Shown one piece after another: positions 15,139-23,483 of a stretch of DNA of 64,000 bases. The stretch spans positions 372,001 to 436,000 of the forward strand of contig NZ_JACIBY010000001.1 of NCBI RefSeq assembly GCF_014195535.1. Reading direction: 5' to 3'. The notes beneath the pieces are model-generated. The model saw only the letters and a program-made list of their open reading frames with translations. It did not search any database and was not told the DNA's origin. The first letter of the stretch is position 1, and every line of letters begins with the position of its first letter. The DNA comes from Runella defluvii (GTDB lineage: Bacteria > Bacteroidota > Bacteroidia > Cytophagales > Spirosomataceae). The position numbers were made by a program, and so were the translations under genes.

Positions 15139-18000
15139 TTATTTAATCAGCTGAATCCATCCTTTTAAAGTGAGGGGTTCGCTGGTTTTTTGCAAGGTTT
15201 TGAAGGTAACGGTTACTTGATAGTAATAGGTTCCTGAAGGCAAGTCTTGGCCATCCGACGTTTTGCCATCCCAATTGATAGTTGGATTGTTACTTTCAAA
15301 TACCTTCGTTCCCCAACGATTATATACCACAAACGTGATGGTTTCGATAAAGGCAGTACAAGAGAGTGGGGTAAACAAGTCGTTTTTGCCGTCACCATTA
15401 GGCGTAAACACGTTGGGTAATTTTAGTGACGTACAGTTGTCGTTACAAACGGTATTACTCTTAGCACTTTCAGTACCAAAACGACTGACTGCTGTCACGT
15501 AATAACAGCCCGCGTAGGAGTCTAGCCCTGTATGTCTGAAGGTGGTTGTTGGGGCGGTAGTTTGTCCTACTTTAGTAAAAGGGTCTTCTGGATAACGGGT
15601 AAAATAAACATTGTAGCTAACCGCAGCCGCACATTCTTGGTTGTTGGTGCCTCTGACAGGGTAGGTCCAGTTGAGGGTATTGTTAACGACCGAAGAGGCA
15701 CATTCAAGCCCTGTCGGGTTATCACAATTGAGGGCATCAATGGTCAAAACGGGTGGGCAAGGTTTGGTGCTATCGGCGGGAGCGGCACACACAATTTGCG
15801 AGAAATTATACAGTTGCCCCACTCTAATCCGAGGGCTATCGTAAGTGCCTACCGTTTCAACGCGGTAGCAGTACGTAGAATCGGTCGAGAGTTTGATCGT
15901 GTGCGTACCATCGGCTGTAAAACGGTCGGTACCATCGTCGATGTAAGTAAAGGTGCTTGCACTTTGCACAGACACTTCCGCGATGAGGTTAAACGTACCT
16001 GGGCGATTTCTAACTTCCCGATACACGCGGTGTCGTTGGTTTTCGTTGCGCCAAGGCACTACTGCTTGCCAGTTGAGGCGTAAGCCTTGGTTGGCAGGAG
16101 AAACGGATAAACGAACGCTGCTGGCAGCCTCCGTAACTCCGAGACTCGTGAGCGTACCGTTGAGGGTATGGAAAAACTCCAAACGGTAGCGATACCCATT
16201 TTGAACGGTATTGAGATTACGATCCACATAAATGGTATCAACCGTAGCGTCCAAGTTGGTATTGATGGTGGCAATAAGGGTGAAGTCGGTGCCATTTAAG
16301 CCTGTTGCTCTCGACAAGCGATATTGGTAAGGGCCAGGGACATCGCTTGCTTTAAACGGCGGACGAGTCCATTTTACCGTAATAACACCTCGGTTTGTGC
16401 TGGTTGTATCCACGGTTACGTTGGTGAGCACAGGGGTTTGCGCAGGTAGGTCTAAGCACGTTTCGTCCGAAAGTGGGCTGAATCCGCCCTGTGGAAGGGC
16501 GTATGCCACACGAATACGGTAGCTGTACTGAACACCACCTCTTCTCAAACCAAGGCCATTGTTGTCATCAGTAAAAGTAGTGGCATTGACAGGAACGCGC
16601 CCTACTTCAGTATAGCCCAAAGCAAGTGGGTCACCTGGGTTGGTACATCCGCTAAACGTTCCACCCGAACATCCTTCTTTTCGATAAATAATCATTTGAG
16701 CTCCAGGTAGCTGGCAGCGATAGGAAGTCCAAGTAAGCGTAAAGCCTGCGGCTGTGCCCGTGGATGGGGTGGCTGTAAGGCCAGAAGGTTTGGGCGCAAC
16801 AACCCGAATGGAAAACGATTCGAGCGAAGCCAATTGAATTTGATTACGTCCAGGTAAATCTTCGACCTTGATAACGACATCGTAAGGCGCTTCACGAACG
16901 TGGTTGCAATTGGTCAGCCAACGAAACGTTCCTACGGCAGGAGAGGCTTGCGATTGGCTCACCGATGGGGTAAATGTGGCATAGTCGGTCGCAATCAAAG
17001 GAGGACTAATCGGTTTTCCTTGGGGGTCTAAGTTAAAGACTCCTCCGTATGCCGAAAATATCAGACGATTATTGTCGGGGTCGGTAGCACGGGCTGTTTG
17101 GGAGGCGATTTGCCCTGCTTCTACACACACATTCGCAATGGGGTCGAGCAGTGGCCGTCGGTTGGGGCCATCGGCTACTACAATTTGCATATCTCGGACT
17201 ACCTCACCAATCTTGACGCCGTCGCGCCATTCTTCAATGATAAAAGCAACGTTATAAATCCCTGTCCTAGCAGGAGCATCCCAGCACAAATCTCCCGTAA
17301 TGGGGTCGATGGTGAAGGTAGCTGGGGCATTTTGTAATTCGTTTTTTGCATCAGGATCTACGCCAAGGGCAGGATCACGATACCCATTTACGTTGCGGTT
17401 GATACAGGTTCCTGGAGTTCCTTGTTTTGGAATAGAAAGACGATAAGAAAGGCTATCGCCATCGGCATCAAAAGCCGCAGGGTTATGGCAGAATTTTTGG
17501 CCAGTACGTGCTGAATCCAAAGGAGGGTTGAGCATGACGGGCGTGCGATTGAGCCCTAGAGAGGCATTGATAACCAAGACAGTTTCTACGTAAAACGGCG
17601 TATTGACCGAGTTAGACATATTAACTACGCCATCGTTGCGGTTTTCAATACCCACCGAAATGACATATACCCCAGGGGAAGAAAACGTAAACGGCTTACT
17701 GAAAGTGTTGATCGTAGTTGCTACGTTGATGGGCGCTCGTCCAGTCCGTTCAACCAGCAATGTGGTTCCTGCCCCTCCGTTGAAAGGACGAATACAAAAC
17801 GTTACGTCGTTTTGGCCTTCGCTGGCCATGCGCCCCCCAATTTCATCATGGTAGGTCGTGAGGGTTAGCCTATAAGTAAGATCTCGGTCGGAGATGCGAC
17901 TTGCTGTAATCTCGCCCGCGCGAACGTGCGTGGCATAAGAATAGTATGCACTACAAATGCACAACCAAAGAAGTAGAATACGTAGTGTCAAATTCCTCAT
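15139..18000 (-). CDS. Gliding motility-associated / T9SS-sorted surface protein
   Basis: The 953-aa protein has an N-terminal signal peptide (to about residue 23), a cadherin/Ig-like N-terminal half, and a series of fibronectin type III-like domains from about residue 415 on (for example APTTTFRHTGLDSYAGCYYVTAV). The C-terminal ~85 residues are the gliding-motility-associated/type B type IX sorting domain (LPNVFTPNGDGKNDLFTP, then VYNRWGTKVFES, then LPSGTYYYQVTV). It should be exported by the Sec and type IX pathways and held at the cell surface. It may act in adhesion or gliding; no catalytic domain is visible. Confidence 0.92.
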   Translation of the reverse strand: MRNLTLRILLLWLCICSAYYSYATHVRAGEITASRISDRDLTYRLTLTTYHDEIGGRMASEGQNDVTFCIRPFNGGAGTTLLVERTGRAPINVATTINTFSKPFTFSSPGVYVISVGIENRNDGVVNMSNSVNTPFYVETVLVINASLGLNRTPVMLNPPLDSARTGQKFCHNPAAFDADGDSLSYRLSIPKQGTPGTCINRNVNGYRDPALGVDPDAKNELQNAPATFTIDPITGDLCWDAPARTGIYNVAFIIEEWRDGVKIGEVVRDMQIVVADGPNRRPLLDPIANVCVEAGQIASQTARATDPDNNRLIFSAYGGVFNLDPQGKPISPPLIATDYATFTPSVSQSQASPAVGTFRWLTNCNHVREAPYDVVIKVEDLPGRNQIQLASLESFSIRVVAPKPSGLTATPSTGTAAGFTLTWTSYRCQLPGAQMIIYRKEGCSGGTFSGCTNPGDPLALGYTEVGRVPVNATTFTDDNNGLGLRRGGVQYSYRIRVAYALPQGGFSPLSDETCLDLPAQTPVLTNVTVDTTSTNRGVITVKWTRPPFKASDVPGPYQYRLSRATGLNGTDFTLIATINTNLDATVDTIYVDRNLNTVQNGYRYRLEFFHTLNGTLTSLGVTEAASSVRLSVSPANQGLRLNWQAVVPWRNENQRHRVYREVRNRPGTFNLIAEVSVQSASTFTYIDDGTDRFTADGTHTIKLSTDSTYCYRVETVGTYDSPRIRVGQLYNFSQIVCAAPADSTKPCPPVLTIDALNCDNPTGLECASSVVNNTLNWTYPVRGTNNQECAAAVSYNVYFTRYPEDPFTKVGQTTAPTTTFRHTGLDSYAGCYYVTAVSRFGTESAKSNTVCNDNCTSLKLPNVFTPNGDGKNDLFTPLSCTAFIETITFVVYNRWGTKVFESNNPTINWDGKTSDGQDLPSGTYYYQVTVTFKTLQKTSEPLTLKGWIQLIK

Positions 18001-18315
18001 GGGTAACTATGGGGTATGATTGGGTACAGTGTCGATTGCAGCTAGTGGTCTGCAAATAGTATTTTTAAAACGAATATTTCAGGAAAATGGTGTAAATTTT
18101 ATTGCTTTTTCCACCGCTTTCTTTTTTAGAGACGTATTTTTTGTGCTTGATGCTAAAACAAAAAAATGACACACTCAGTTACAAATTTGTGCTTTAAATG
18201 ACTATTGCTAATTAGCAAAAAAAGTTTGATTTTAGATTGTTTCTAAATTAATTGAGACCTACTTTTGACCGCTGAAAATAGTAATAATCATCGTTTTAAT
18301 TTAAAAAACTTAGAT
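18001..18315. promoter_or_regulatory. Divergent intergenic region with palindrome upstream of sdhC
   Basis: This 315-base gap separates the T9SS gene from sdhC. It contains a perfect 14-bp palindrome TTGCTAATTAGCAA (18205-18218). Seven bases downstream a TTTG (18225-18228), 20 bases and TAATTGAG (18249-18256) resemble a weak Bacteroidota promoter about 60 bases before the sdhC start. I see no gene here. Confidence 0.45.
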
Positions 18316-19101
18316 ATGTCTTGGGTTACTCAAACACTATCAAGCTCAATTGGAAAAAAGTTGGTCATGGCCCTTTCTGGCTTGTTTTTATGCTCTTTTC
18401 TGATTGTTCACATGAGTGGAAATTTACAGTTGTTCAAACATGATGACGGCTTGGCCTTCAATGTCTATGCCGTTTTTATGACCACCAACCCCCTCATCAA
18501 AACGGTTTCGTACGGCCTGTACGCGCTTATTTTATTACACGCCTTTGAAGGTTTGTATTTGGCAAAACAAAACCGTCAAGCGCGTGGAAATCAGCGCTAT
18601 GTGGTTTCCAACGGAAAAGCAAATAGCTCGTGGTTTTCGCGTAGTATGGCGTTGCTTGGTACTATTTTGCTTGTGTTTATCGTCGTTCACATGTCAAACT
18701 TCTGGTTTGAATACAAGTTTGGATACGTGCCTTACACGCAGTATGAGCAAAACCTCGTCACTGGTGAAGTCGTAGCTACTCCTTTCGAAGGTGAAATCAA
18801 AGGCAAAATGGAGGAATTTGTACGTGAAGAAAACCAAACGCGCGTGGTAATCGTGAAAGACTTGTACCGTAGCGTAATGGAAGGGTTCAAAAACCCAATT
18901 TTAGTACTTTTCTACGTGCTTTCTATGTTTGCTGTGTCGTTTCACTTGGTGCATGGCTTTAAGAGTGCTTTCCAAACATTGGGAATCAATCACTCTAAGT
19001 ACAACCCTTTACTCAATTTCTTGGGCGTTGGGGTATTCGGTATCATCATTCCAATTGGTTTCGCTTTGATGCCTTTGTACTTCTTTTTCAAGAGCATGTG
19101 A
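18316..19101 (+). CDS. sdhC: Succinate dehydrogenase/fumarate reductase cytochrome b subunit
   Basis: The start is placed at ATG 18316 (261 aa) rather than the upstream TTG, since SSSIGKKLVMALSGL is the normal N-terminus of the family. It is the single-chain b558 type with about five transmembrane helices that holds two haems; candidate His ligands are in LIVHMSGN, LLHAFEG, VVHMSNF and FHLVHGF. It anchors SdhA and SdhB to the inner membrane and passes electrons to or from menaquinone in the TCA cycle/respiratory chain. The sdhA gene follows after 112 bases that contain an inverted repeat. Confidence 0.95.
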   Translation: MSWVTQTLSSSIGKKLVMALSGLFLCSFLIVHMSGNLQLFKHDDGLAFNVYAVFMTTNPLIKTVSYGLYALILLHAFEGLYLAKQNRQARGNQRYVVSNGKANSSWFSRSMALLGTILLVFIVVHMSNFWFEYKFGYVPYTQYEQNLVTGEVVATPFEGEIKGKMEEFVREENQTRVVIVKDLYRSVMEGFKNPILVLFYVLSMFAVSFHLVHGFKSAFQTLGINHSKYNPLLNFLGVGVFGIIIPIGFALMPLYFFFKSM

Positions 19102-19122
19102 TGATGAATGTGCCCATTTGAG

Positions 19123-19182
19123 AATTTGAAAATGTGCTAATGAAGCACAACCAAGTTCTCACTATTACATCATTTTCAAATT
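19123..19182. repeat. Inverted repeat in the sdhC-sdhA gap
   Basis: AATTTGAAAATG (19123-19134) is perfectly complementary to CATTTTCAAATT (19171-19182). The left arm plus its next two bases matches the repeat found at the start of the four-helix-bundle gene downstream (21209-21222). A small hairpin GTGCT/AGCAC lies inside. It looks like a gene-less relative of the element inserted between sdhA and sdhB. Confidence 0.8.
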
Positions 19183-19213
19183 ATCGAATTTTTCAATTTT
19201 CAAATTAGAAAAT

Positions 19214-21202
19214 ATGGCAACATCACCAAAATTGGACGCCAAAATCCCTGATGGGCTGCTTGAAAGTAAGTGGACAAAGTACCGCTCTACGGTAGCGCTC
19301 GTCAACCCCGCCAACAAGCGGAAACTCGAAATTATCGTTGTAGGAACTGGTTTGGCAGGAGCGTCAGCTGCTGCGACGTTGGCCGAACTAGGATATTCTG
19401 TGAAAGCTTTTTGTTTTCAAGATTCTGCCCGCCGTGCGCACTCAATCGCTGCTCAAGGGGGAATCAATGCTGCTAAAAACTATCAAAACGACGGTGACTC
19501 TACCTATCGTTTGTTTTATGATACCATCAAAGGAGGTGACTACCGCGCTCGCGAAGGAAACGTTTATCGCTTGGCACAAGTATCAGCTTCAATCATTGAC
19601 CAATGCGTAGCGCAAGGTGTACCTTTTGCCCGTGAGTACGGCGGCTTGTTGTCAAACCGTTCGTTTGGTGGTACCCAAGTACAGCGTACCTTCTACGCCG
19701 CTGGACAAACAGGTCAACAGCTTCTTTTGGGAGCTTATTCGGGCCTTCAGCGTCAAGTAGGATTGGGGACGGTAAAAATGTACTCGCGTCACGAAATGCT
19801 CGACGTCGTAGTGATTGATGGCAAATGCCGTGGTATCATTGCGCGTAACCTCGTAACGGGTGAAGTAGAGCGTCATTTCGGTCATGCGGTGTTGCTTTGT
19901 ACAGGTGGCTACGGAAACGTATTTTACCTTTCAACCAACGCCATGGGATCTAACGTAACGGCGGCGTGGAAAGCACACAAAAAAGGAGCGTTCTTCGGAA
20001 ACCCTTGCTTTACGCAAATTCACCCAACTTGTATTCCTGTATCGGGCGATCACCAGTCGAAACTGACGTTGATGTCGGAATCGTTGCGTAATGACGGCCG
20101 TATTTGGGTGCCTAAAAAGAAAAATGATACCCGCCCTGCGGACCAAATTCCAGAAGACGAACGCGATTATTACTTGGAGCGTCGTTATCCTGCGTTTGGT
20201 AACCTCGTACCTCGTGACATTGCCTCGCGTGCCGCCAAAGAGCGTTGCGATGCTGGCTATGGCGTAGGAACGTCGAAAATGGCGGTTTATCTCGACTATT
20301 CGGCGGCGATTCAGCGCTATGGAAAAGGCGAAGTGAACAAATTGAACCTCCATGACGCGTCGGCTGAAAAAATCACGGAATTAGGAAAGGCCGTAGTAAA
20401 AGAGAAATACGGAAACTTGTTTGATATGTACAAACAAATCACAGGCGAGGACCCGTATGAAGTGCCAATGCGTATTTATCCTGCGGTTCACTATACTATG
20501 GGTGGGCTTTGGGTTGACTATAACTTGATGACAACGGTGCCAGGTTTGTACGCGTTGGGAGAAGCTAACTTCTCTGATCACGGTGCCAACCGCCTCGGAG
20601 CAAGTGCCTTGATGCAAGGCTTGGCCGATGGATACTTCGTGATTCCTTACACCATCGGAGCTTATTTGGCCAACGAAATCCGTACCAACGCGATTTCTAC
20701 TGACCACCCTGCGTTTGTGGAAGCAGAAAAACAAGTAAAAGACCGTATTACGAAACTTGTTTCTATTCAAGGAAAAACCTCGCCAGAAGCGTTCCACAAG
20801 CGTTTAGGAAAAATCATGTGGGATAAGTGCGGTATGGCACGTAACGAAGCTGGTTTGAAAGAGGCTATCTCAGAAATCCAAGCATTGAAAAAGGAATTCT
20901 GGTCTGATGTTCGCGTAATGGGTGATGTCGATGAATTTAACCCTGAACTTGACAAAGCTGGCCGCGTGGCTGACTTTATTGAGTTGGGCGAATTGATGTG
21001 TCGCGATGCCCTCAACCGCAACGAATCGTGTGGTGGTCACTTCCGTGAAGAATACCAAACCGAAGAAGGTGAGGCACTTCGCGATGACGAAAACTACATG
21101 TACGTAGCGGCGTGGGAACACCAAGGTGAAAGCCAATGGGAACTCCACAAAGAGGATTTGGTGTATGAAAACATCAAGATTGCCCAACGGAGTTATAAAT
21201 AA
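19214..21202 (+). CDS. sdhA: Succinate dehydrogenase/fumarate reductase flavoprotein subunit
   Basis: SdhA oxidises succinate to fumarate (or the reverse) with covalently bound FAD at the cytoplasmic face of the inner membrane. The 662-aa chain shows the FAD-binding [17 protein letters not shown] (about 43-59), the flavin-linking His in [10 protein letters not shown], and the catalytic region with HPTCIP and the VHYTMGGLW and [18 protein letters not shown] motifs. Length fits the Bacteroidota fumarate reductase-like form. It lies between sdhC and the four-helix-bundle gene. Confidence 0.97.
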   Translation: MATSPKLDAKIPDGLLESKWTKYRSTVALVNPANKRKLEIIVVGTGLAGASAAATLAELGYSVKAFCFQDSARRAHSIAAQGGINAAKNYQNDGDSTYRLFYDTIKGGDYRAREGNVYRLAQVSASIIDQCVAQGVPFAREYGGLLSNRSFGGTQVQRTFYAAGQTGQQLLLGAYSGLQRQVGLGTVKMYSRHEMLDVVVIDGKCRGIIARNLVTGEVERHFGHAVLLCTGGYGNVFYLSTNAMGSNVTAAWKAHKKGAFFGNPCFTQIHPTCIPVSGDHQSKLTLMSESLRNDGRIWVPKKKNDTRPADQIPEDERDYYLERRYPAFGNLVPRDIASRAAKERCDAGYGVGTSKMAVYLDYSAAIQRYGKGEVNKLNLHDASAEKITELGKAVVKEKYGNLFDMYKQITGEDPYEVPMRIYPAVHYTMGGLWVDYNLMTTVPGLYALGEANFSDHGANRLGASALMQGLADGYFVIPYTIGAYLANEIRTNAISTDHPAFVEAEKQVKDRITKLVSIQGKTSPEAFHKRLGKIMWDKCGMARNEAGLKEAISEIQALKKEFWSDVRVMGDVDEFNPELDKAGRVADFIELGELMCRDALNRNESCGGHFREEYQTEEGEALRDDENYMYVAAWEHQGESQWELHKEDLVYENIKIAQRSYK

Positions 21203-21208
21203 TGAGGT

Positions 21209-21236
21209 AATTTGAAAATGTGATAATTTGAAAATG
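21209..21236 (+). repeat. Tandem AATTTGAAAATG repeat at the four-helix gene start
   Basis: Two copies of the 12-mer AATTTGAAAATG (21209-21220 and 21225-21236) are spaced by TGAT, a 16-base period. The ATG at the end of the second copy is the likely start codon of the four-helix-bundle gene. Confidence 0.9.
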
Positions 21237-21301
21237 AGAAATGATAAAGAAAATGTAATAGTGACTAAGACACTACAATTTTCACTTCAAATTATCACAT
21301 T
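21217..21301 (+). repeat. 16-bp perfect inverted repeat across the four-helix gene start
   Basis: AATGTGATAATTTGAA (21217-21232) is the exact reverse complement of TTCAAATTATCACATT (21286-21301). In the mRNA it would form a 16-bp stem that closes a 53-base loop containing the start codon at 21234, so it could regulate translation or mark an element end. Confidence 0.85.
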
Positions 21302-21581
21302 CTGTGAATTGCTAGAGGAAAAACGAAAGTATGTGATAAGTAATCAGCTTTTAAAATCGGCGACTTCAATTGGCGCAAATGTCAGAGAGGCTCAAAATGC
21401 CGAGAGTAAAGCTGATTTTATTCACAAAATGAAAGTAGCCGCGAAAGAAGCTGATGAAACAGAATACTGGTTGGTTCTTTGCCAACATGCACCCAATTAT
21501 CCTAATTGTGAAATGCTATTGGATGAGGTTAACCAGATTATGAAAATATTGGCTAAAATCATTGGTACCTCAAAAGGATGA
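21234..21581 (+). CDS. Four-helix bundle protein (S23/IVP family)
   Basis: The start at ATG 21234 gives 115 aa; an upstream TTG adds only two residues. The protein matches the four-helix-bundle family first seen in 23S rRNA intervening sequences and related to the Avd accessory protein of diversity-generating retroelements. Motifs are NQLLKSATSIGANVREAQNA (with S-I-G-A-N) and the KMKVAAKEADETEYWL helix. It is probably an RNA/nucleic-acid-binding oligomer. It sits inside the sdh operon, between sdhA and sdhB, flanked on the left by AATTTGAAAATG repeats and on the right by TTTTCAAA repeats, which suggests it arrived as a small mobile unit. Confidence 0.9.
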   Translation: MRNDKENVIVTKTLQFSLQIITFCELLEEKRKYVISNQLLKSATSIGANVREAQNAESKADFIHKMKVAAKEADETEYWLVLCQHAPNYPNCEMLLDEVNQIMKILAKIIGTSKG

Positions 21582-21619
21582 TTTTTAACGCGGAGCTGCC
21601 CAGAGGGCTTGCCATTGCG

Positions 21620-21656
21620 ATTTTCAAATTTTCAAATTTTCAAATTTTCAAATTCA
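21620..21656 (+). repeat. ATTTTCAA tandem array upstream of sdhB
   Basis: Four 8-base units ATTTTCAA stand in a row at 21620-21651, ending two bases or so before the sdhB start. Their orientation is inverted relative to the AATTTGAAAATG copies upstream of the four-helix gene, so the gene is bracketed by inverted arrays. Confidence 0.9.
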
Positions 21657-21657
21657 A

Positions 21658-22425
21658 ATGAGTCACGGAAATATGAATCTCACCTTGAAGGTGTGGAGAC
21701 AAAAAAATAAAAAAACAGAAGGGAAAATCGAAACGTACCAAGTTGCTGGTATTTCGCCCGATATGTCATTCTTAGAGATGTTCGACGTGTTGAACGAACA
21801 ACTCATCGGGGAAGGCAAAGAACCTATCGCTTTCGACCACGATTGCCGCGAAGGTATCTGTGGAATGTGCAGCATGTACATCAATGGCCGTCCACACGGC
21901 CCCAAAGGTGGTATTACCACTTGCCAGTTGCACATGCGTAGCTTTAGCGACGGCGACACCATCGTGGTAGAGCCTTGGCGCGCCAAAGCTTTCCCTGTTA
22001 TCAAAGACTTGGTGGTTGATCGTGCTGCCTTTGACCGCATTCAAGCGGCAGGTGGGTTCGTATCGGTCAATACGGGTAATGCACAGGACGCAAACAGCAT
22101 TCCAATTGCCAAAGAAGACGCCGACGAAGCATTTGCAGCAGCGGCGTGTATCGGCTGTGGCGCTTGCGTAGCGGCTTGTCAAAATGCTTCCGCGATGCTA
22201 TTCGTGTCGGCCAAAGTATCACAATTTGCGTTGTTGCCACAAGGCCAGCCAGAACGTAAAATGCGCGTAGAGCGTATGGTAGCGCAAATGGACGAAGAAG
22301 GCTTTGGCTCGTGTACCAACACAGGTGCTTGCTCGGCAGAGTGTCCTAAAGAAATCTCTTTGGAGCACATCGCCCGCCTCAACCGCGAATACTTAGGCGC
22401 TAAATTGACTTCACAGGGAGTGTAA
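21658..22425 (+). CDS. sdhB: Succinate dehydrogenase/fumarate reductase iron-sulfur subunit
   Basis: SdhB carries electrons from the flavin of SdhA to the membrane subunit. The 255-aa chain has the N-terminal [2Fe-2S] set ([12 protein letters not shown] and the Cys in TTCQL) and two C-terminal clusters ([12 protein letters not shown], about residues 164-175, and [12 protein letters not shown], about 219-230). The start lies directly after the ATTTTCAA array. It is separated from sdhA by the four-helix-bundle gene, so expression of the three Sdh subunits must pass through that insert. A terminator follows at 22445. Confidence 0.97.
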   Translation: MSHGNMNLTLKVWRQKNKKTEGKIETYQVAGISPDMSFLEMFDVLNEQLIGEGKEPIAFDHDCREGICGMCSMYINGRPHGPKGGITTCQLHMRSFSDGDTIVVEPWRAKAFPVIKDLVVDRAAFDRIQAAGGFVSVNTGNAQDANSIPIAKEDADEAFAAAACIGCGACVAACQNASAMLFVSAKVSQFALLPQGQPERKMRVERMVAQMDEEGFGSCTNTGACSAECPKEISLEHIARLNREYLGAKLTSQGV

Positions 22426-22444
22426 TTTTTTACACCATCTTCAT

Positions 22445-22475
22445 AAAAAAGCCATTCCTCGGAGTGGCTTTTTTT
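22445..22475 (+). terminator. Rho-independent terminator after sdhB
   Basis: AAAAAAGCCATTCC pairs with GGAGTGGCTTTTTTT around a very short loop. It lies 20 bases after sdhB and just before the LytTR gene. Confidence 0.85.
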
Positions 22476-22484
22476 CTGTATCTT

Positions 22485-23342
22485 ATGACTTCATTACTTT
22501 CACAACCCTACCCGCACAACGCGCTATTTTCTCGCTATTGGCTCTTGGTTTCGGCAGGCGCAGGGTGCTTTATTGCCCTATTTTTGATTGTTTTTCAACC
22601 TTTTGGGGCTTCGTATTGGCAACATCCCGATAAAAATCTGATTTTGGCGGGATATGGGCTTGTGACTTTTTTGTGCCTGTCGGGCATTAGCCTGACCATG
22701 CCACTTTTGTTCAAACGCTGGTATTCGGAAGCAAACTGGACGGTCGGGAAAGAAATTCTGGGGGTCTTGTTAATCTTAGTCATCATTTCGGTCGGAAACT
22801 GGCTCTATAGCCAATGGTTTTTTGTGAGTTCGTTTCGGATAAAAGAACTGTTTAGCTGGATAGGTATTACCGTCGCCATTGGCATCATTCCTACGACCAT
22901 CATTACGTTGCTTGATTATACCCGTTTGCAGCGCAAATACGCAACCGACAAACTGTCGGTTAAAACAAATACAGAGGAACAACCCACATCCGCGTCATTA
23001 GAAACAATTACGCTAATCGCCGAAAATCTCAAAGACACCTTTAGCCTTTCGCCCGACGAATTGTTGTTTATCGAGTCGGCTAGTAACTATTCGGAAGTGG
23101 TGTTTCTAAAGGAAAATACCCTTCAAAAAATGCTGATTCGGAGTAGTCTCAGTCGATTAGAAGAACAGATTCAAAACAGCGACATCGTGCGGTGTCATCG
23201 CTCATTTATTGTTAATTTAAAACAAGTAACCAAAATCACGGGCAATGCCCAAGGGTATAAATTACAACTCAAAAACGTGGGTTATCCGCTGCCCGTTGCC
23301 CGCCGTTACACCGATTTGATGGCTGATTATTTCAAAAAATAG
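22485..23342 (+). CDS. Membrane-bound LytTR-domain transcription regulator
   Basis: The start is ATG 22485 (285 aa); the upstream GTG lies in the terminator. The N-terminal half has four transmembrane segments (about residues 21-45, 53-75, 88-108 and 122-145). The C-terminal 100 residues are a LytTR DNA-binding domain (DELLFIESASNYSEVVF, then RSSLSRLEEQI, RCHRSFIVNLKQV, LPVARRY). It has no receiver domain, so it is a one-component membrane regulator. LytTR proteins bind pairs of about 9-bp direct repeats some 21 bases apart; four such repeats lie directly downstream, in front of the outer-membrane gene, which I infer to be its target. Confidence 0.92.
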   Translation: MTSLLSQPYPHNALFSRYWLLVSAGAGCFIALFLIVFQPFGASYWQHPDKNLILAGYGLVTFLCLSGISLTMPLLFKRWYSEANWTVGKEILGVLLILVIISVGNWLYSQWFFVSSFRIKELFSWIGITVAIGIIPTTIITLLDYTRLQRKYATDKLSVKTNTEEQPTSASLETITLIAENLKDTFSLSPDELLFIESASNYSEVVFLKENTLQKMLIRSSLSRLEEQIQNSDIVRCHRSFIVNLKQVTKITGNAQGYKLQLKNVGYPLPVARRYTDLMADYFKK

Positions 23343-23351
23343 CTTGTCATT

Positions 23352-23421
23352 CGTCCCAAAATAGGGGATAAAAGCCCCAAAATGGGTCATTTGTCCCAAA
23401 ACCTAGGCAAACGTCCCTTTT
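23352..23421 (+). promoter_or_regulatory. Four-copy direct-repeat operator (putative LytTR sites)
   Basis: Four 10-base repeats follow one another: CGTCCCAAAA (23352), AGCCCCAAAA (23373), TGTCCCAAAA (23392) and CGTCCCTTTT (23412). Start-to-start distances are 21, 19 and 20 bases, about two helical turns, as in LytTR sites. Two copies are also preceded by CAT. The array ends one base before the -33 box of the next promoter, an activator position. Confidence 0.75.
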
Positions 23422-23422
23422 T

Positions 23423-23454
23423 TTTGGACAACCATTTTTGAGCTTCTACGTTTG
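23423..23454 (+). promoter_or_regulatory. Promoter of the outer-membrane protein gene
   Basis: TTTG (23423-23426), 20 bases, then TACGTTTG (23447-23454) match the Bacteroidota -33/-7 consensus. Transcription would begin near 23460, which rules out the GTG at 23454 as start codon and supports ATG 23484. Confidence 0.8.
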
Positions 23455-23483
23455 TGTCAGTCAAAACACAAACCCGTTTTTTT

